From positions 61,581,869 to 61,645,868 of the forward strand of contig NC_046683.1 of the NCBI RefSeq assembly GCF_009870125.1: a stretch of DNA of 64,000 nt, given 5' to 3'. Both the position numbers and the translations under genes were made by a program. This DNA comes from Drosophila pseudoobscura. Lineage: Eukaryota; Arthropoda; Insecta; Diptera; Drosophilidae. Shown in pieces: positions 43,601-56,574 of the stretch. The notes beneath the pieces are model-generated. The model made no database searches and was not told the origin of the DNA. It worked only from the letters and a program-made list of their open reading frames with translations. Each line of letters begins with the position of its first letter. The stretch's first letter is position 1.

Positions 43601-46282
43601 TGAAGGGTAAACTAAATGGGAATTTTTCACTTAACTGCATTCATCTAAAAGGACATCAAGATACGAGAATTTTCAGCAAATTTCTTGCCTCATAGCCTAA
43701 ACAAAGGAAAGAATTTCTCGGATTGCCTTCTCTTCCGGCTATCAACCCTTTCTTTGTTTCTATGTGTGTGCGTGCATGTGTGTATATATGTATGTATGGG
43801 GAATGAGGGAGAAAGTTTTTCCCGAAGTTTTTCTATGTGGAAGTCTTGTCCCATGTGCGTGAGTGGGGGCGGCGGTGGTGCGAGTGTGCGGGGGTGCGGG
43901 TGCTGACACAGCTTCTTCAAATCCGCTTTTGGTAACGAAAACGAAAAATAATTAATTAAGAAGTGCAAATCATAGCAAAATTATGCGGGCTGCCAAATTA
44001 AAACGAAAGCAAACGCCACCAACAGACACATCACAGAAAGCCAGGAAATTGTGGGGATGTAAGCAGAATTACAGATGTGTTTTCGACGGCGGCGACACGA
44101 GATGAAAGATACACAAAGTGAAAAGGAAGGAGGTGCTTCCGTCCATTGCAAAAGAAAGTTAATGAAGGATTGCGCTGCCTTTCTGCTGGAAGGTGGAATA
44201 AAGTTAGGAGGATATATTTTTGTATATAGACATGAATGAGTACTGACAAATGGAGATGTTAATAGAAGAAGAATACATATCCAGAAAGTGACATATCGAT
44301 TGCTATTCGAAAACTCCAGCACTAAAACTTACCCGCAACACGTTCCAAGTTTATAAATTCGCAATCTAAAGAACAATCTGTCTGGCTCTAATAAACTGCT
44401 GGCCAAACAATTTGCGGTCTGATGACATATGTATGTATGTACAGACTATCCTGCACAATTTCTCTTTCTCTGCCATCAGAGGGAAAAGCGAAACTCCTTG
44501 GGGAAAAGTGTGGAAACAAGTGCAACTGCCAAGGCTATTTAAAAGCATCAACCTCAACTCCAGCTCTCGGTTCAACTCCTTGAGTGTCAGCTTGGATTTG
44601 GTCTTGGTGGCCACCAGTGAAGCAGGGGACCGAGGCTGAGGTCGATACCGGGGCCGGGGCCGGGCCGGGACCGGGGCCTCCTCGCCAGTCACAACACCTG
44701 AGGGCTCCAAGAGATAGAGAGTATATTCCGGCACTATAATCACGAGAGGAGTTCCCTGGGTCGACTGTATCTGTCTGTGTATTTAAACTTTTGTAATAAT
44801 CTACGGCAAATGCGCAATGTCAGCGTCTTTAGATGGGAGAAACTCCCTTAACCAAGCTAAAAGTTGTGGGGCGCCATTTTGCTTTTGCTATTTGTTTTGC
44901 GACTTTTGTTGACGCTGTCTCTGTCCCCGTCTCCTAGATCCAGATCCAGTCCCAGATCGTCCTCCCTGATGCTCCCATTGCCTGGCGGCGCACAAACTTT
45001 ACCTTTGCCCAAATTTCATTTGCAAACATTCCGGGAGAGTCTGCAAATTGAGTGTTTAATTGCAATGAAGTTGCATTCTAGACGTCAGTGGCAACATATG
45101 CATCAGACTACCCCAGGAGTCGCTCCATGGAGCGGAATCTCTCTAAGCGCCCGACCAGCTATTGTTGCAAATTCCATGCCATGAATAAACTGCCTTGAAT
45201 GTGGGAGTGGATGCTTGAAAGCAGTTTTGGGTGGATGAAATTGAATTTCGTTCCACAATACTAATCCAATTAATCCAGTTTATTTGTAGTATGCAATTCT
45301 TAGGATTCTTTGTAGGCTTATGCATCATTGCTCGCTGAGTTCAATTTAATTTAAAGTATTTATTAATAGTCTAAAAGCATATAATAGGCATTTAACCTAA
45401 GCCTAGTGTTGGCAAAAAGTTGAGTTTATTTCGAGCGTAGGTGCATCTATACAGAATATTCTATGAATTCATTATGGTGCCCTGAAGACACTACTAGAAT
45501 GTGGCCTATAGGCCTATATAGGTTTATATGCCAATGTAATAGCCTTTTCAAACTGCCGCGCGTTTGCTATCGATATCGGAATAGACGAACTGACGCAGAA
45601 TTGGCTTTGTAAAGAATTGTAAAAGAAACTGTCTTTCCGCCAAGACGCAATGATGCAGCCCTAGTGTGCTCTTAAATATTTTCAAATAATCTATAATGGA
45701 TTTACTAATTTTTAACTGCGTTCCAAAGACAACAGCTCCAAAATTTCGAAGCCAGAGTAACCCCATTAAATTGGCTGTGCGGATCGGCTCATCAAATCGT
45801 ATAGATAGTAATGTGGTAGCGATACAAAGAATTACGATGCAATTGGGTATACTATTTGTGATTTTTCGAGTGACTCTATATTCATCCCTTCATCTTTTTC
45901 GGTGAAATTTATAACAATGTTTCATTGACCAATACTTCAAATTATTAAGTTCATTGTATCTGATATTTTCCATCGAAAACAGCTCTGACTGGTAGATCTT
46001 TTGGATGAAAAATAAAATAAAATTTCATGAAACGGGTGATGTTTTTTTTTTGTGTGTAAATTAAATTGATTTTGGTGAAAATTCAGTAAGGCTTTTGGTT
46101 TCACATCGGTTCTCTAAATGTTTGGAAGTTTTCTGTGAGAAAAAAAAAGGAGAGCAAAGGAGGCAAACGTCACATTTTAATAGCGCCAGAAAGGCGAAAA
46201 AAAAGTGTTAATAAAACGAAACACAACTAAAAATTAAAATTCTCGGCATTTCACGTAATTCTTTACCCGTTTTTCAGACATT
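40617..46282. other. Intergenic, no gene recognised
   Basis: 5.7 kb of non-coding DNA with simple sequence: CCCGCT repeats near 41715-41755, AAAACC repeat at 43180-43206, GGTTCTGG near 43316-43355, and CGGGGC near 44646-44680. The immediate upstream part of the UBE2Q-like gene (46264-46276, CCCGTTTTTCAG) resembles a splice acceptor, so a leader intron may lie here. Confidence 0.4.
43180..43206 (+). repeat. AAAACC hexanucleotide repeat
   Basis: About four and a half units of AAAACC between unique sequences. Confidence 0.7.
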
Positions 46283-47452
46283 ATGGCGTGTCTAAGAGAA
46301 CTGAAGCTGGAGATCAAGACCCTGGAGAAGATTTTTACGAAGGACCACGAGCGCTTCCAGACTCTGAACTCCAGCCTGGACGAAATGGAGTTTCGATTCA
46401 TCGACGCGGCTGGCAAGCGATACGAAATCATGGCGAGCATTACACCGGATTACCCATCGTCGCCGCCAGTCTGGTTTGCCGAGAGCGAAGAAACCAGCGT
46501 TGCCAGTGCCGTGGAGATGCTCAGCACCACGGATGGGCCCGACAATCACCTGATCTGCCAGGTGCGCATTCTGCTCTGCGCGCTGTGCCAGCTGTACAAT
46601 GTCCCAATGCCGGGCGATATGGACAGCTTGAAGTTTCCTCTGGACGTGCCGCAGGATGGGGAACCATTTGGATACTGCGAAGAAGGCGACTCCGATGAAG
46701 TCGAATTCGGTGTTCCTGCTGAGGAAGTCGACGAGCAGGAGAGCGAAGGCGAGACTGAGGAAGAGGGCGAGGACGAGGACGACACTGAGATAGATCTGGC
46801 AATAGAACCGGTAGTGGATGATGACAGCAACAAAGGCTTAAAGAAAGAGGATTTGGCCACACTAAACAGACTGCGTGGAGAGCTAAGGAAAACCCATTTG
46901 GAGGGTTCCCAATTCTGCTCTGTACAGTCATCTGATCGCTTGATGAAGGAACTACGCACTGTTTATAAATCGGATTCCGTCAAAAAAGATATGTTTTCTG
47001 TTGAACTTGTCAATGACTCTATTTACGAGTGGAACGTACGGATCAAGTCTGTTGATCCGGACAGCCTTCTTCACAAGGATCTGTTGAAGCTGAAGGAATC
47101 TGGCGAAGACGGAACCATACTACTTCGCCTTAGCTTCAACGATAAGTATCCATTCGAGCCGCCATTTGTCCGAGTCATTTCTCCAGTCATCAAAAACGGA
47201 TATGTTCACTCAGGCGGTGCTATCTGCATGGAGCTGCTGACGAAGCAGGGTTGGAGCTCCGCCTACACCGTGGAAGCGATGATAATTCAAATAAGCGCCA
47301 CCCTCCCCAGGGGAAAGGCCCGCGTGATGTTGGACCCGCCATTGCTTCGAGAAAGTATGTATAGTCTTCCGCGAGCCCGGGAGAGCTTCAGGCATATCAT
47401 GAAGTATCACGAAAAAGGTGGCTGGTACACGCCCCCCAAGAGCGACGGTTAA
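46283..47452 (+). CDS. UBE2Q-type ubiquitin-conjugating enzyme (E2), intronless
   Basis: 389-aa frame from an ATG in GACATTATGGCG. An N-terminal RWD-like part (residues about 1-110, [33 protein letters not shown]) is followed by an acidic linker (about 132-182) and a UBC fold: [61 protein letters not shown], and a C-terminal [14 protein letters not shown] shared with UBE2Q1/2. The catalytic Cys is residue 315 (TGC at 47225-47227). E2Q enzymes transfer ubiquitin, including onto non-lysine residues. The D. melanogaster relative I recall is CG2924, on Muller A, whereas the rest of this window looks like Muller D, so a retrocopy is possible. An AATAAA is at 47839-47844. The frame is fully intact. 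Confidence 0.92.
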   Translation: MACLRELKLEIKTLEKIFTKDHERFQTLNSSLDEMEFRFIDAAGKRYEIMASITPDYPSSPPVWFAESEETSVASAVEMLSTTDGPDNHLICQVRILLCALCQLYNVPMPGDMDSLKFPLDVPQDGEPFGYCEEGDSDEVEFGVPAEEVDEQESEGETEEEGEDEDDTEIDLAIEPVVDDDSNKGLKKEDLATLNRLRGELRKTHLEGSQFCSVQSSDRLMKELRTVYKSDSVKKDMFSVELVNDSIYEWNVRIKSVDPDSLLHKDLLKLKESGEDGTILLRLSFNDKYPFEPPFVRVISPVIKNGYVHSGGAICMELLTKQGWSSAYTVEAMIIQISATLPRGKARVMLDPPLLRESMYSLPRARESFRHIMKYHEKGGWYTPPKSDG

Positions 47453-47844
47453 GGGGAAGAAATCACTCTGACAATGCAACCCCACCCACGCCCCATTCTA
47501 CAATACCAAACACACATTCTAAATGGGGTTTAAAGTCGTTTGGAAAAATCCATTCAATAAGTCACTAGCAAAACGAGTAAAAAGTAACGTTTAAAACACA
47601 TTAGTAAATATTTGAAATGTAAGCGTGAGCACAAGAGCACAAAAATCAGTAGATGAAGATCACAAATTCCACAGTTTATTTGTACCAGAAAATCACCACT
47701 GTAACATCAAAAACTATAACACATACCAAAATAAGAAAGTAATTGTCAATTTGAGCACGAAATGAAATGATTAAAAAGAGCATTGGTCTTAGAATGAAAA
47801 GAGTGAAAATTCAGGATGAATATGTATCAAAATGTTCAAATAAA

Positions 47845-48120
47845 TCAATCATAGTTTAATAGAACTGATTTTTGTATATACATATGTATACCTTTTTTGG
47901 ACTAATTACTATTAGGGGGGTTGGGTTGGGAGCTTCTTTTCCAATTTTCACTCGCCAGACTTGCTAAGCCTAAAAGTATGCAGCTTCCCCTTGGCAGCTA
48001 TCGAACACCTCAATCGCAGCCTGAAAGTATGCAATAATTTTGTGCGCTCTGGTAGCAGCTGATTGCCGGCTGGTAGGTTGCGCGCTACCCAACACTACAA
48101 TATTAATCAGAGTGAAAACA
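47845..48120. other. Short intergenic region and likely promoter of the next transcript
   Basis: Between the E2 gene and the possible spliced leader at 48.1-48.4 kb. No TATA box is apparent. Confidence 0.3.
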
Positions 48121-48252
48121 ATGCCATTGCACGGGCTTATTGTTATTTTAGTTGTTTTATTCGGTCCTAGTGGAGTGATATTGGGAGATTTGGGGTCTGG
48201 AAGGCCCCATGCCCTTCTGCGCTGGCTGGGGCACTTCTGCAATCTGGAATAG
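48121..48252 (+). CDS. Short ORF with signal-peptide-like start (43 aa), possibly a uORF
   Basis: ATG in a good context (AAAACAATGCCA) opens 43 codons: a hydrophobic start, MPLHGLIVILVVLFGPSGV, then ILGDLGSGRPHALLRWLGHF and CNLE before TAG. It would make a tiny secreted peptide. It lies 30 bases before a likely splice donor (48283), so it may instead be an upstream ORF in the leader of the gene starting at 48398. No family was recognised. Confidence 0.3.
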   Translation: MPLHGLIVILVVLFGPSGVILGDLGSGRPHALLRWLGHFCNLE

Positions 48253-48282
48253 GATTATAGTTTCGCCCGCAAACCCGAATCG

Positions 48283-48336
48283 GTACGTATCCCTTCCTGT
48301 TGGAATCCAACACGCTCACTTTTGTGTCCTTTTTAG
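48283..48336 (+). other. Probable 54-nt leader intron
   Basis: Donor GTACGTAT and acceptor TGTGTCCTTTTTAG with a branch-like CTCAC 18 nt before the end; size typical of fly introns. The downstream exon would be 48337-48406. Confidence 0.4.
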
Positions 48337-48397
48337 GCAAGTCTCAAGCTGATTTTTGGCTAAACACCGCAGCAACAACTTTCAACTTTGAATAGAA

Positions 48398-48406
48398 ATG
48401 ATGAAG
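48398..48406 (+). CDS. Possible first coding exon (MMK) of a gene continuing to the right
   Basis: GAAATGATGAAG is followed directly by GTATGTATG, a good donor, with the exon preceded by the probable leader intron 48283-48336. Such tiny first coding exons before a long intron are common in fly genes. No partner exon was found in the remaining 15.6 kb, so it may lie outside the window, or this reading may be wrong. Confidence 0.25.
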
Positions 48407-51400
48407 GTATGTATGCATGTGATCTACTTCAGTTTCCCCAGTGCGCTGTTGCCCCGAACCTCAGACCGCCTAACTCTTGCTCCCCCGTCTGGGGATCTTG
48501 GATGAGATGAGCCAATCATTTCACTTACGTTTTCATATTGTCAAGCGTCAAAAGTAATTTGCATTTAGCAAATATTTGCGGCCCCGGCCTGGGCCCGGGC
48601 CGCAGGAACCTCTCAGCCATTTACCACTTGACGGAGAAACATCAAAGTGGCATCCCGCCATGCGTGTCAAAGGCGTCGGCATAGCTTTAAGTGTAACTTC
48701 CTTACCGTTTCGTTTCGTTCCGTTCCGACTGTCTGTCGTCGTGGAGTGCCACGGGGTGGGGCACCGGCACCCTTCCTCTTTTCTCCCCGCCTGTGGCGTC
48801 TTTGCGGTGCGGAGGCGTCAAAAGTGACGCCGCGTCAACAGCGGCAACGGCAATGGCAGCGACAGCGGGGATGGTACGCGACGTGGGCTAAAATGAGGTT
48901 TCAACTCAAGTGTTCGCCAGGACTGGGCCTCAGGCCGTGGCTAATTTTTTGATGGATTTTCTTTCCATTCCTGTTTCTGTCTTTTTTTCTCTTTTTTTTT
49001 CATTTCTGTGGTGTAGAGCCCTCTCCCTCATCGTTTATGTGTCCGTCTCCTGCTCTGAGGCTTTATGGGCGCCTCTCCGTATTTTTTCAGTTGGGAAAAA
49101 CTTTAAAATGGATGCGAATGCATTCGACAACTTCTCACCTGGCCGATCGAACCGTGTCCCGAGTTATTGTTTCGCTCGCGTGTACGGTGGCGATAACTTT
49201 TGTGTGATTTTTTTAGGCGGGTGGCGGAATTGGTGGCGCGACTCGCGCGGGCGAGGCAAGTGCAAAAGCCTTGCCAGTTTTCGTTGTTGTTTGCTTTGAA
49301 TTTTTCAAATCATGCCTCCCTCCCAACCATTTGGCAAAGCTGTTTCTCGTCTACGGCTGCCTGCCGCAATGCTTCTGTGCATTTTGTTGCACTTCGGTGT
49401 GGCGATGCGGTACGGTGTTGCCGTTGCCCCCGTGGGTGGTTCAATGAATTGTGGAATCGATGGACAGACAGACATATTCGATTGAATCCCTGTGGCCATG
49501 GCGCCGTCAGCTTCTTGAGTGCAGGGTGTCTGCAACTAAAATCTAAAAACTTGTATATCATCCGACGAAGGAATTTTCTGTAGCCGCATTGCTTAAACTA
49601 GTATAGAACATATCCTTAAGATAAATCCAGTTTTTACCCGATAATCTCTCCCATGAGGAAATTGCGCTTTGTACAGGCGTGTGGTTTCGAATAGTAGTTC
49701 AAGGGCTCCCAATCATTAATCCGTTGCTGAACTCATAGGCCAACCCTCTGGCACCTTTTTCCCACACATTTTTTCCCCAACTTGTTAGCATTTTTAAGCG
49801 CCAGAGTTGTGCTGGGGAAAAACCTCTTTGTTTTGCTTTTGACGATGGCTCTGCTCTGTGTCCTTCTCGAATCCTCTCCTGCTCTTGCTCCAGCTCCTTA
49901 TCCGGCTCCACATGGCTGCAGAGGGCGCGTGCACGTGTTCAATAACAATTGTGTTGCATACTTTAGTGCAGCAGGACGAAGGAATCGGGACAGGACTCCA
50001 GTATGGGCGGGCATTACGTTTTAAAGTAGAGTCTGCAGGCATCGCAAAGCAGGAGGAGACGACCAAAGCGTCAAACGGTTTACAGCAAATCAATTAGAGC
50101 CGAGAACTTTTCCCAGCGCTAATTGCAAGAGATTTTCCTTCTCCTTCTCCTTATACTTCGCCTGCTGCTCCTCAGCTGCTTTTCCTAGTTTTCCTTGTTG
50201 ACTTTGTTGTTTGAGAGCGCGCGCTGAGCGGCAGCCAAAAAACTGAGAATGAAAATAAAATAAGTTTCAGTCGGACAAAGGATAGCCCGTCTCCATTCGC
50301 TCTCCCTCTGGCCGAAAAAATTGTCGGGGATTTATCATGGGAGCGCTTTGTAAGGCTTTTCGGCTCCGTCCTCACCATTCTCGGCCTGGCCATGTCTGCA
50401 TTGCGTATTTCCTATTCGTGCAGCTGGAAATTAATGTGCAAGCCTTTTAATTACACGACAAATAAGCAAACAGCCCAAAAACTTTTGCTCACTTTGTAAG
50501 AACTTGAAGATAGAGTGGCTATGGAGACCGGATAGGGCGGGTGCGGATTGCAGGGACGGCCTCAATGAGAGATGAGAAAAATCACTTTGAATTTTAGGGC
50601 TGCAGAGATTTCCCCAGCGAACACTCGAATATTCGATCATCATTTATAGACGTGACCATCCAACAATTATTTCCTTGTGTCTCTATAGATGAATAGATGA
50701 AATGTTTCATAAATGTGTCTAGGATGTAGGTCGAAGCCATCAGAGATCATGGATCAGTGATCAAGAAAGCGACCTGAAAGGCTATCCCAAGCCTCTTGTT
50801 TTCATTGAATTTTTCCAGCCCTGATTGCCCAAAGTCCGCAACATTAGTTTGGCTTATTTAAGCCAGTTTTTATGTGTGTGCACTGGCCACTAATTAATTT
50901 GGCTTTGACAGAAAAATAGTGGCTAAGAAATGGCTGCTGCCTGGTTTTGGGGACACACTTTTTGTGTGTTTGTGGCAATGCAGTTGATTCATGACTTTTT
51001 TGCAGCAGTTTTCCAGCGTTCCCCCTTATTTAAATGTAAAATCATGGGAAAATTTATCAAAATGCAGCTTAATCAGCTTTATTTGCATTGATAGCATTTG
51101 CATTGCATTTTTCAGCGAGTGGAAAACAAAAGGAGCTGATAGACAGAGAGCTGCGGGGTTGAGGAGAAACGCAGCATGGCGTAAAATGCATTAAAAGCGA
51201 GGCAAACAAGTCGGACCGGCAGCAGCAGAGCTCCCTCTAGTAGGACCCCAGTCAGAACTCTGCGCCGCACCTCATTCAAAAGTTATGCATTTTCAAGTGT
51301 CTGCGCGAAGGTCCTGGCTGCTTGACTGCTGGACTGCTGGACTGCTACTGGTCCTGCTCCTGCTCCTGGTCCTTGTCCTGGATTGTAGTCCGTGTTCCCA

Positions 51401-53039
51401 ATCCCGGACGGGACGGCTGCTCCTGTGCCAGCTCCCGCTGTTTACAAAGCTACTTAATCGAAGTGCTACCAATGCCGCCGTCGCCGCCGCCGTCGTCGCC
51501 GCCGACGCCGCTGGCATATCCTGCACATCCTTCCATCCGCCTCTCCTTCTGTGTACATTAAATGCAAAAATGTTTTATTATTTTCTCCTTTTGGTTTTAC
51601 CAGGTTTCAGCGTTTTTTCCGCTGCATCCATTTGCGTTCTGTTTGCTTCCGGTTTTCATTAATGGTCTTAACATAAAAATACAATTTGCTGACGTTTAAC
51701 TGGTTTGGCGAACGTTAATAAATTTTTAAGCGCTGTTTGATTTCATTTTTTCAATTCCCCCCGTCTCCCGTCCCTCCGTCCCGTCTGTACCCACCTCCCC
51801 ACAGTCTTTCCCTTTGTCTGCCTTCTCCAAAATGTATTGAATATTGATTGATTGCATCGCCGCGGCGTGAAGCTACTCCACTCGTGCTCCAAGTGCGGGG
51901 CGACACCTCAGGCTGCGACCAAGGTGCTCGCTACCATCCTCATCCTCATCCTCCCGTGCTTTTTTAAGTGTGCGGCCTAAGGGGCTTCCGCCTGATCACC
52001 CTTCCAATCAATCTGTTTACGCTTTTGGGATCTGAAGCATTGGTATGGGTATGCGGCATTGGGGCATGTTTCGCTGCGTGTGAAGACTGAGATTGCTAGA
52101 CGCTTATGGGTTGGACACGGAATCAGCTTATGATGATGAATCATTTGATTCTGTTTCGGAGAAATTGTGAGCGAAGAGATTGAAGACATTGGAGGCAGGG
52201 CAGATCAGGGCAGGGTACCCCTCACTGGCAATTAGCCTTTCTTGTTGAATTCAAACGAATGTTGTTGGGCAAATCTGAAAACAGAAGGGCGTAGGAATGA
52301 ATGTGTATTTCATTTACATATGGATATGAAGCAACAGCTATTTCTCTGGCGATAAGATTTCAGTATATATGTAACAATTCGACTCTCACTCTCAGCAAAT
52401 AAAAGGAACAAATAAATGAGAATCAATCACTACTTATCTGACAATTATCTCTAGAGAATCCCTTCGCATTCCTTTTCTAACCGCAACCACAACTCTTAAA
52501 ATTTTTAATTAGCACAATAAAAACCGTCAAACATTTCTGTTAATTCGATTAAACAGTGAAAACAATGTCTGACATCTGACAGCGCTGACAACTGCAGTGC
52601 CTATCCGCACACAGCACTGCACCTGTTACTGCAGCAATAAGCCAAAACAGAAACTCGAATTCCCCTCAATAGTACTCCACAGTAGACAGTACACAGTGCA
52701 CAATACACAATACACAGTCCACAGGCCATACTCCAACCCCACTCTGTCAGCCTTTTCATTTAATTGCGGTTGACTTTTGGGGTTTTGACTTACAGAAGCA
52801 GAGTGTCAGAAGGTGGTAGGGGGTGGGGGAGGGGTCGGTGGATGGGGGAGGTTGCGGCGAGATGGCCCAGTGAATCGGAGAGTGTGTGCCCCTCTCTCAC
52901 AGTCTGCCACTTGGCAACAAAATGCCAATCATCAATCAAGGTGATTTGTTTCAATGCCCCCCAGCCGCACATTTCACGCTGTTGTGCACCACTCCAGGAT
53001 CCTGGATGGACAGACACTGATAGCGGTTGGATAGGGGGG

Positions 53040-53090
53040 AGTGGCAGCGGTAGGGGCAGTGGCAGCGGCAGTGGCAGTGGCAGTGGTAGT
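53040..53090 (+). repeat. GGCAGT hexanucleotide repeat
   Basis: About eight imperfect units (GGCAGT/GGCAGC/GGTAGT). Confidence 0.7.
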
Positions 53091-53163
53091 GTGATAGGGT
53101 AGGGTATCCAGAGGTTTATTCAGCTTGGCACATGTGGCCAATCACTTGCATAAACTTCAATTG

Positions 53164-53213
53164 CTCTCTCTCTCTCTCTCTGTCTCTCTCTGTCTCTCTC
53201 TATCTCTCTCTGC
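53164..53213 (+). repeat. TC microsatellite with TGTC/TATC interruptions
   Basis: Near-pure TC over 50 bases, interrupted every 8 to 10 bases. Confidence 0.75.
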
Positions 53214-55575
53214 CTCTTGGCTGGCAGTTGTTGTTCATCAATGAATTCAATCACGAAAATGCTGCCCCATTTGCCTGCTGTCCTCCTCCTCACCACTCAC
53301 TCAGAACCCACCCAATACATACCCCAAACAAACCTACAGACACAACACACTCCTTGCCACACGCTCAGTCGTTGCATATTCATGAGGCAGCAGCAAACGT
53401 TGGCCGCCTTCTTGTTTGAGTTACTGACGTGGCTTTGATTTAATTGCCTTGATTTTGTCTATAATTTATTTTAAGCCTCATTCCCGACAGACCCACAGAT
53501 TTCACCGAGCGCCATTTTTTCCGGCACAAAAAGTTCTTTCTTTTTGTCCGAGCAAATAATTCGTTTGACTGCATCCATGTGGAAGTGGTCGTTTCTGATT
53601 TTTGTTTTAATGCACACAATGCTACCAAAATGGCCCCCAAAAATGTGATCTATTTTAGTGCATTCCACAGTCTGATATAGAACCGTCTCGTGCGTAAAAT
53701 TGTGCAAGTATTTCCATGGTAGTATTTCAACCTCCTTCCTGTGCGACTTAAACCGCAACAACACATTTTTTGACGCTTTAAAAAGTGTCGGGGCTACCGC
53801 CACGAGCATTTTATTCCCCGTTCACTTTTGTCGCCATTTTGCTGCACGCCAAGACCAAGAGCAAGTGAGAACCCCCCAAGACCAAGAAGAAGTTGTAGTC
53901 TCCCAGGCATCGCTCGCACTCTCTCTCTCTCTCTCTCTCTCTCTCGCTCTGTCACACTTTTTCTACCGTTCTCTGTCTCTTGCTTGCAGTCATGTTTCAT
54001 ACTTTTATACAGATTTTTTGTTTTTATTTTGCGTGTAATACTTTTTTTTTTGTTAAATTCCGAAAGAGGTGTGCGCATAAATTTTTCGGTGCCCTGCAGG
54101 CGAATTCTTTATGCAGAATACTCCGCAGTAGCAGGGAGCGAAAAACTTCCCGAAAAAAATGGGGAGGAGCCGAAGAGCAGCAGCGTTCCGAGGGAACTAA
54201 ATTCAGTTTGGGGCCAGACTGATTGTAATTTCATTTGGCTCCTCTCCGCCCACATCCTTCCATCCTTCCATACTTCCACCCACCCATCAGCCATTACCGA
54301 TTTTGGTTATTCCATTTTCCAGGCGACAACAAATGTCATTTCCTGTCGCGTCGCCTTGTGATTTGTGACCCGAGAAATCGTAATCGCACTTTATCTATTA
54401 GTTACATTTTACCCCGGCCTGGATCTTCTGCCCTTCCCTGTCCTTTTGTCAGAGTCCCTGTCGTCGTCCTTTAATGAAATTTACTCGGGTCGCCCTCCGT
54501 TTTCTATTTACTTTTGTGGCACAAAATTAATAAAGGCACAAGGAGGTGGGCCGGCCCCTTCATCGGGCAGCTTCCTTTGGTCCAACGGGAGGAGGGGGCC
54601 AAGTGGAAACTTAATCCCCAAGGAAATTATGTGAAAAATGTGCGTGGGTTTTGGCTTTTGTCCGGCACTTTCCCTGCTGATGGCTGGGCCGGCGAATGGG
54701 GGTGGGGGGATGGATCCCTTTTCATTTTCTAAGTTGTTAAGCGGCGAATAGCTGCAAATATTTTTGCTGGCCAACTTAAAACATTCAAACATTCAGCGTA
54801 AGGCAGGAAATACGAGCATAAACTGTTGGCAGTGGGCCGTGGCCCGTGGGCGGTGGGCGGTGGGCGGTGAGACGGGTCGAATCAACGTGAGAGCAACGTG
54901 ACCCCTTTTCCGTTTCGGGTTGCCATGTTTAGGGTTTGTCTTTTTTCCATCTCTTCCCCTTTGAATTGGAGGTTCATTTTTAAGCTGCGCAATTATCATT
55001 AAGTGGTTGGTCCCTGCCGATGGTCAGTGGCGGCGTTCCTTGAGAGGGTTCGTATGGTTCCATATTGCCAAGCTGCCATTATTGGAATCTGAAATATCCA
55101 AGTATTTGTCTATCCCATGCATCGGAGTAACAAAACCTGATGATAGATCCCCCACTATCCCCAACTTCGCCCCTGCCTGGACGAAGCATCCCCTTGTCCC
55201 CTCTCTCTTTATCTTGTATTTTTTTCTTGTGCCTGGTTTTAGGTTCTTTTCTGGCAATTGTGTAAAGGTTGCCGGCAATTTTGTTCAATTTGTATGGGTC
55301 TCTCTCTTTTGTGCAGCTCTTCGTGTGGATGTTTTACGGAGCGAATAATTTCCATGCCACGCTGCGTATGAGTTATGCGAGTTCTGCATAATCCAACCAG
55401 CACACACATAAATACATAAATACATATGTATGCACGTTCGGCAGAGAGTTGGTCGCGTTTGATAGATGGATATGCTTCTTTGCGTGCAAGGGCCCGCAAT
55501 CAGGACAATTGTATTGGGGCCTTTGTGAGGCGCCTCTGACAGACCAAAAGTGTCAATTACAGACACGGACACACA

Positions 55576-55620
55576 TACTCGTACTCGCACTCGCACTCGT
55601 ACTTGTACTTGTACTTGTAC
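55576..55620 (+). repeat. ACTCGT/ACTTGT hexanucleotide repeat
   Basis: About seven units shifting from ACTCGT/ACTCGC to ACTTGT. Confidence 0.7.
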
Positions 55621-56189
55621 GATAGGGGCGGGGAGTGACGGAGAAACCGAGATGGAAGTTTCTCCTAATGCTTATGTAAATGTCAGGTCATTGTTTTGCC
55701 ACAGACATAATGCCGTAATTAGGCAGCAGCATAAGCAATTAATTAGGTTCGTTAATGCGAAACTAAGTCAGAAGTAGAGATGAGTTACATAAAGTTGTCT
55801 TGCGTTTAAAGTCAAACCATACGCACACGTAAGCATGCACTGTAGATTCCTTAATGAGAAATCACTACCTATACACTGATGGAGTATCAATGCACAACAT
55901 TCAATTCGGAAATGTCGGCAATTAAATAAAGAATTTGCCTTTTCCTGCTCAAAAATATGACTGTATAAAACGTAATCAAAACCCAGCCATCTAGAAAATT
56001 ACTTGGTTATTCCCTGATTGTGTGTGATAATTAAATATTCGACATTAAGTCTCTGAGCTGCTGCTGGTTTCCGAATGCATCTAAATAATCCCCAGGTCAC
56101 CAGACGGCAGGTCGCCTCTTCCCCACCGTAGTGGGGACCCCAACTCTCCTTTCAACGTCCATTCATCACCTGTGTTTGTATGTGTGCGC

Positions 56190-56208
56190 GTGTGTGTGTG
56201 TGTGTGTA
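56190..56208 (+). repeat. GT microsatellite
   Basis: Nine to ten GT units. Confidence 0.75.
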
Positions 56209-56574
56209 TGTACGGAGCGACTGCTGAGTGAGTTCTGTTTTCCGTCTTTATTTCATTTTAATTACATTGCATTTAAATTTTACATTTGCTCGGGGCGAAT
56301 GATTTTCCCGCCTGCCCTAGGGCCCAGGTAGTCAAATCAGGCGTATGATAAATTGATATGCATTTTCAATACGATTACTCTCACATATATCAGGGATATT
56401 CTGAAATATGCATACGTAAGTACATATGCGTGCTTATCTGTTCTTTTCGCCCTACAATAGATATTAATAAAGTTGCATGCATAAATTCTCTTTACTTGAA
56501 TTATTCTTAATTACACACCCGCCCACAAAATCCAGAGAAAGTGGCTTGCAAAATCATTTCAAGAGAAAACAAAA

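Noticed and set aside
46521-46959. Antisense frames over the UBE2Q-like gene
   Set aside because: Shadows of the acidic linker (Ser-rich in antisense).
53794-54361. Frames rich in Leu-Ser or Arg-Glu
   Set aside because: Translations of the TC microsatellite.
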